DNA of 64,000 nucleotides from Luteimonas deserti (GTDB lineage Bacteria > Pseudomonadota > Gammaproteobacteria > Xanthomonadales > Xanthomonadaceae): contig NZ_JACCJZ010000015.1 in NCBI RefSeq assembly GCF_013425765.1, forward strand, positions 62,001 through 126,000. Direction: 5' to 3'. The notes beneath the pieces are model-generated. The model saw only the letters and a program-made list of their open reading frames with translations. It was not told the origin of the DNA and ran no database searches. This document shows positions 61,778 to 64,000 of the stretch, piece by piece. Made by a program: the position numbers and the translations under genes. The stretch's first letter is position 1. Each line of letters starts with the position of its first letter.

Positions 61778-62437
61778 ATGCAAGACGAAGATCTCAAAGC
61801 CGCTTGGCACGCACTGGAAGCACGCATCACCCGGAGCGATGCGCTGCAGCTCGCGGTGCTGCGCGAAACCCGGCTGGCGCGCGCGCGTGGCCACCTGCGT
61901 CTTTTCAAGGCGGGTCACTGGCTGCAATGCCTGCTGGGCCTGGGACTGGTGGCACTCGGCGTCGCCTGCTGGACCCGCAATCCCGGTGTCACCGGCCTGC
62001 TCGTCGCAGGAATCGCGCTGCATGCCTTCGGCCTCGTCAACATCCTCGGCGGCATCACCAGCCTCGTACTCGCGTCGCGTATCGACTACGGCGCGCCGGT
62101 CCTGCGCATCCAGCGGCAGCTCGCCGCGCTGCTGCGTGCCTATGCGCTCAATTCCACGATCTGCGGACTGCCGTGGTGGACCATGTGGGTGCCGGTCGTG
62201 GTGGCCGTCGCCGGCCTCGGCGATGTGCCGTCCGGCAACGGGACACCGGCCTGGATCGTCTGGAGCCTGACGCTCAGCACGGTGGGTCTCGTGGCGACGG
62301 CGATCTACGGTCTGGGGCATCGACGCCGCATTCTCGCGACGGCAGACGCGGACGCGCGCGACTGCAGCGACGGGGCCGACGGCATCCGTCGCAGCCGGCG
62401 CGTGCTGGCCGAGATCGCCGAGTTCGAAGCGCGCTGA
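61778..62437 (+). CDS. Membrane protein, possible anti-sigma partner
   Basis: 219 residues. The N-terminal 40 are charged and cytoplasmic (MQDEDLKAAWHALEARITRSD), followed by four hydrophobic helices (about 48-65, 70-90, 135-150, 155-175), and a charged C-terminus (RRSRRVLAEIAEFEAR). It starts 10 bp after the ECF sigma gene with GAGGA before its ATG at 61778, so the two are co-transcribed and it may restrain the sigma factor. It lacks the His-x3-Cys-x2-Cys motif of zinc anti-sigma factors, so this role is only inferred from position. Confidence 0.72.
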   Translation: MQDEDLKAAWHALEARITRSDALQLAVLRETRLARARGHLRLFKAGHWLQCLLGLGLVALGVACWTRNPGVTGLLVAGIALHAFGLVNILGGITSLVLASRIDYGAPVLRIQRQLAALLRAYALNSTICGLPWWTMWVPVVVAVAGLGDVPSGNGTPAWIVWSLTLSTVGLVATAIYGLGHRRRILATADADARDCSDGADGIRRSRRVLAEIAEFEAR

Positions 62438-62506
62438 GCGCGCGCCCCGCGAAGCGTGCCCGCCAGGACCGGATGCCCGGGCCGACCGCGCTGGGCGCGC
62501 GGATGG

Positions 62507-63082
62507 TCAGCCGCCGGCGGGCCGAGGCAGGCGCCGCCAGAGGCGATACGCCAGCGGGTAGACGATGCGATGGGCCAGCATCGAGACGACCACGACGACG
62601 CTGCCGATGAGCACCGGCAGCACCGCGCCGAACACGAACGTCATCGCCAGCACGAAGCCCAACAGGCACTCGGCACGATCGGCGCGGAGCAGCACGGCGA
62701 GACCCAGGGCCGCCATCAGGACCAGACCGGCGAGGTTTTCGTGTCCCTGCACGAAGGCGACGGACAGGAATACGCCCGTCAAGGCCGCGACCGAGAAGCC
62801 GAACACGCCTGCGAGCACGACGCGGCGCAGGTCGGCGGCCCGGTCCAGGCGACGCGCCAACCTGCCGGACGCCCACCAGGCCAGGGCCGGCAGCAGGATC
62901 AGGCCCCAGCCGTTCCAGATGGCGGGCAGCGCGGGGTCGGCCAGCAGATGGTGGCTGACGATGCCGCCATGCAGATGTTCCCAGGCCAGATGGGCGAGCT
63001 CGGCCAATGCCACGCAGGCCACAGCCCAGATCCGGATCGCGTGCGTCCGGCGCCCTGTCCGATTGTCGATGACTGGCTGCAC
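62507..63082 (-). CDS. Integral membrane protein of unknown function
   Basis: About 191 residues from GTG 63082. Five to six hydrophobic segments: IWAVACVALAELAHLAWEHL, WGLILLPALAWWASG, VVLAGVFGFSVAALTGVFLS, LAGLVLMAALGLAVLL, GFVLAMTFVFGAVLPVLIG and SVVVVVSMLAHRIVYPLAYR. The conserved-looking ELAHLAWEHLHGGIVSHH has several His and Glu near the first helix, possibly metal-binding. No family assigned. An in-frame start at 63151 would add 23 basic residues. Confidence 0.72.
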   Translation of the reverse strand: MQPVIDNRTGRRTHAIRIWAVACVALAELAHLAWEHLHGGIVSHHLLADPALPAIWNGWGLILLPALAWWASGRLARRLDRAADLRRVVLAGVFGFSVAALTGVFLSVAFVQGHENLAGLVLMAALGLAVLLRADRAECLLGFVLAMTFVFGAVLPVLIGSVVVVVSMLAHRIVYPLAYRLWRRLPRPAGG

Positions 63083-63262
63083 CGCTGTTCTCCCCGACCG
63101 AGTGCGCCACTCTGTCGCCCTACCACGTGAGCCGCATGTGGGATCGGTCACCGTGACTTCCGTCCGCCGGAGATCGCTGCACCGCTACCTCGATGCGCGG
63201 TCTCCGCCGCGAGCGCCGGTGTCGGCGCGCCCATTGGGCACCTGGACACCCGTCAACGAGGT

Positions 63263-63727
63263 CTAGGCACTGCCAGTGTCCGCGTCGCCGCGCTGCAACG
63301 GATCCGGCAACGACGCGTTCGCATCGACGAAGGACAGCGACACGGAGTTGAGGCAGTGCCGCTCGTAGGTGGGCGGCGGCCCGTCCGGAAAAACGTGGCC
63401 GAGGTGACTGCCGCAGCGGGCGCAGACTTCTTCCACCCGGATCATGCCGTGGCTGGTGTCGCGGATCAGGGTGATGTGCGCCGGATCGAAGGGCGCGAAG
63501 AAGCTCGGCCAGCCGGTGCCGGAATCGAACTTCGCGCTGGAGCGGAACAACGGAAGGCCGCACAGGCGGCAGCAATAGGTGCCCTCGCGCTTGTTGTCGA
63601 GAAAGACACCGCAGAACGGCGCTTCGGTTCCGTGCTGCAGCAGCACACGGCGCTCGTCGGCGGTCAGGCCGGCCTCCAGCACGGCGCGCTGGTCCGGGCT
63701 GGGCGGGTTGAGATCGAAACGGCTCAT
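63263..63727 (-). CDS. msrB: Peptide methionine (R)-S-oxide reductase MsrB
   Basis: 154-residue enzyme that repairs methionine R-sulfoxide in proteins. Zinc-binding pairs Cys53/Cys56 (CRLC) and Cys102/Cys105 (CARC); catalytic Cys125 in [10 protein letters not shown]; and SGTGWPSF and [10 protein letters not shown], both family signatures. No signal peptide, so cytoplasmic. Start ATG 63727 fits the family length; earlier in-frame starts add unsupported sequence. MsrA is not seen beside it. The 273 bp from its start to the window end hold nothing recognised. Confidence 0.97.
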   Translation of the reverse strand: MSRFDLNPPSPDQRAVLEAGLTADERRVLLQHGTEAPFCGVFLDNKREGTYCCRLCGLPLFRSSAKFDSGTGWPSFFAPFDPAHITLIRDTSHGMIRVEEVCARCGSHLGHVFPDGPPPTYERHCLNSVSLSFVDANASLPDPLQRGDADTGSA

Positions 63728-64000
63728 GCGGGCGTCCGGCAGGGGAAGTGGCAACGAGATGGCGACGCAGCCCGCAACGCGCAAGGCCTTGCGGCATGTC
63801 GACCTGGCGGGATGGTGCCGGCGCCACTCTGTCTTCAGGACGCCGTGGGATTTCCCTGGGTGCCAGGCGACCGGTACGGCATTCAAGTCGCGCGCGGGGC
63901 CCGGCCCACATTCGCAGGACCGAACGCCGGAGCAGGTCAACGGCCGGCGTCTCTCGGCGCCTTCGAGTGCCCGCCGGGCGGGCTGCGGCGCGCTCAGTGC

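Overview
This is a very GC-rich chromosomal segment, most likely from the Xanthomonadaceae/Lysobacteraceae (Lysobacter, Luteimonas or a relative). The evidence is a Xanthomonas/Caulobacter-type TonB-dependent receptor beside maltodextrin hydrolases, an Oar-like TonB-dependent receptor, a minor-pilin operon in the order fimT-pilV-pilW-pilX-pilY1-pilE, SoxR beside its oxidoreductase target, and a BlaI/M56 pair. I see no insertion sequence, prophage, CRISPR array, integrase or rRNA. The window looks like core genome with frequent strand changes.

Layout. 1-8170: maltodextrin use (5'-truncated alpha-glucosidase, pullulanase-type debranching enzyme, a DUF2236 oxygenase-like gene on the other strand, then a TonB-dependent receptor behind a LacI-type palindrome and ending in a terminator). 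8600-12260: tRNA-Val, uvrB, an isolated fimT, tRNA-Asn. 12596-19515: minor-pilin operon on the minus strand, almost every junction overlapping or 1-10 bp apart. 19643-24584: ppnN and the Oar-like receptor. 24847-27223: marC, a YciK-like SDR and monothiol glutaredoxin on the minus strand, divergent from an iron-superoxide-dismutase homologue that has lost two metal ligands. 27691-34123: c-di-GMP genes (GGDEF/EAL, HD-GYP, GAF-GGDEF) around two transporters. 34309-38911: S4 protein, DUF4019 protein, SoxR and its divergent oxidoreductase with a SoxR box, and an ABC exporter.

38931-48600: ClpP-like lipoprotein, alpha/beta hydrolase, lipoprotein methyltransferase overlapping an amino-acid permease, a two-gene operon resembling B. 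subtilis mrfAB (helicase plus exonuclease), DJ-1/PfpI protein, MAPEG protein and a small unknown. 48801-55570: small envelope genes, DUF1428, a glycine-zipper protein with an internal duplication, MgtC, an old-yellow-enzyme reductase, two small exported proteins and a Ca2+/Na+ antiporter. 55679-57968: BlaI repressor and M56 peptidase behind a perfect 20-bp inverted repeat. 58029-63727: AAA ATPase, SMP-30 lipoprotein, ECF sigma factor with a membrane partner, membrane protein and MsrB.

The most unusual signals are the catalytically degraded proteins beside glutaredoxin (SOD and SDR), the HD-to-LD change in the HD-GYP protein, the mrfAB-like repair pair, and the heptad Gln-Gly repeat tail of the M56 peptidase. 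Functional calls rest on motifs read by eye; no database search was possible.
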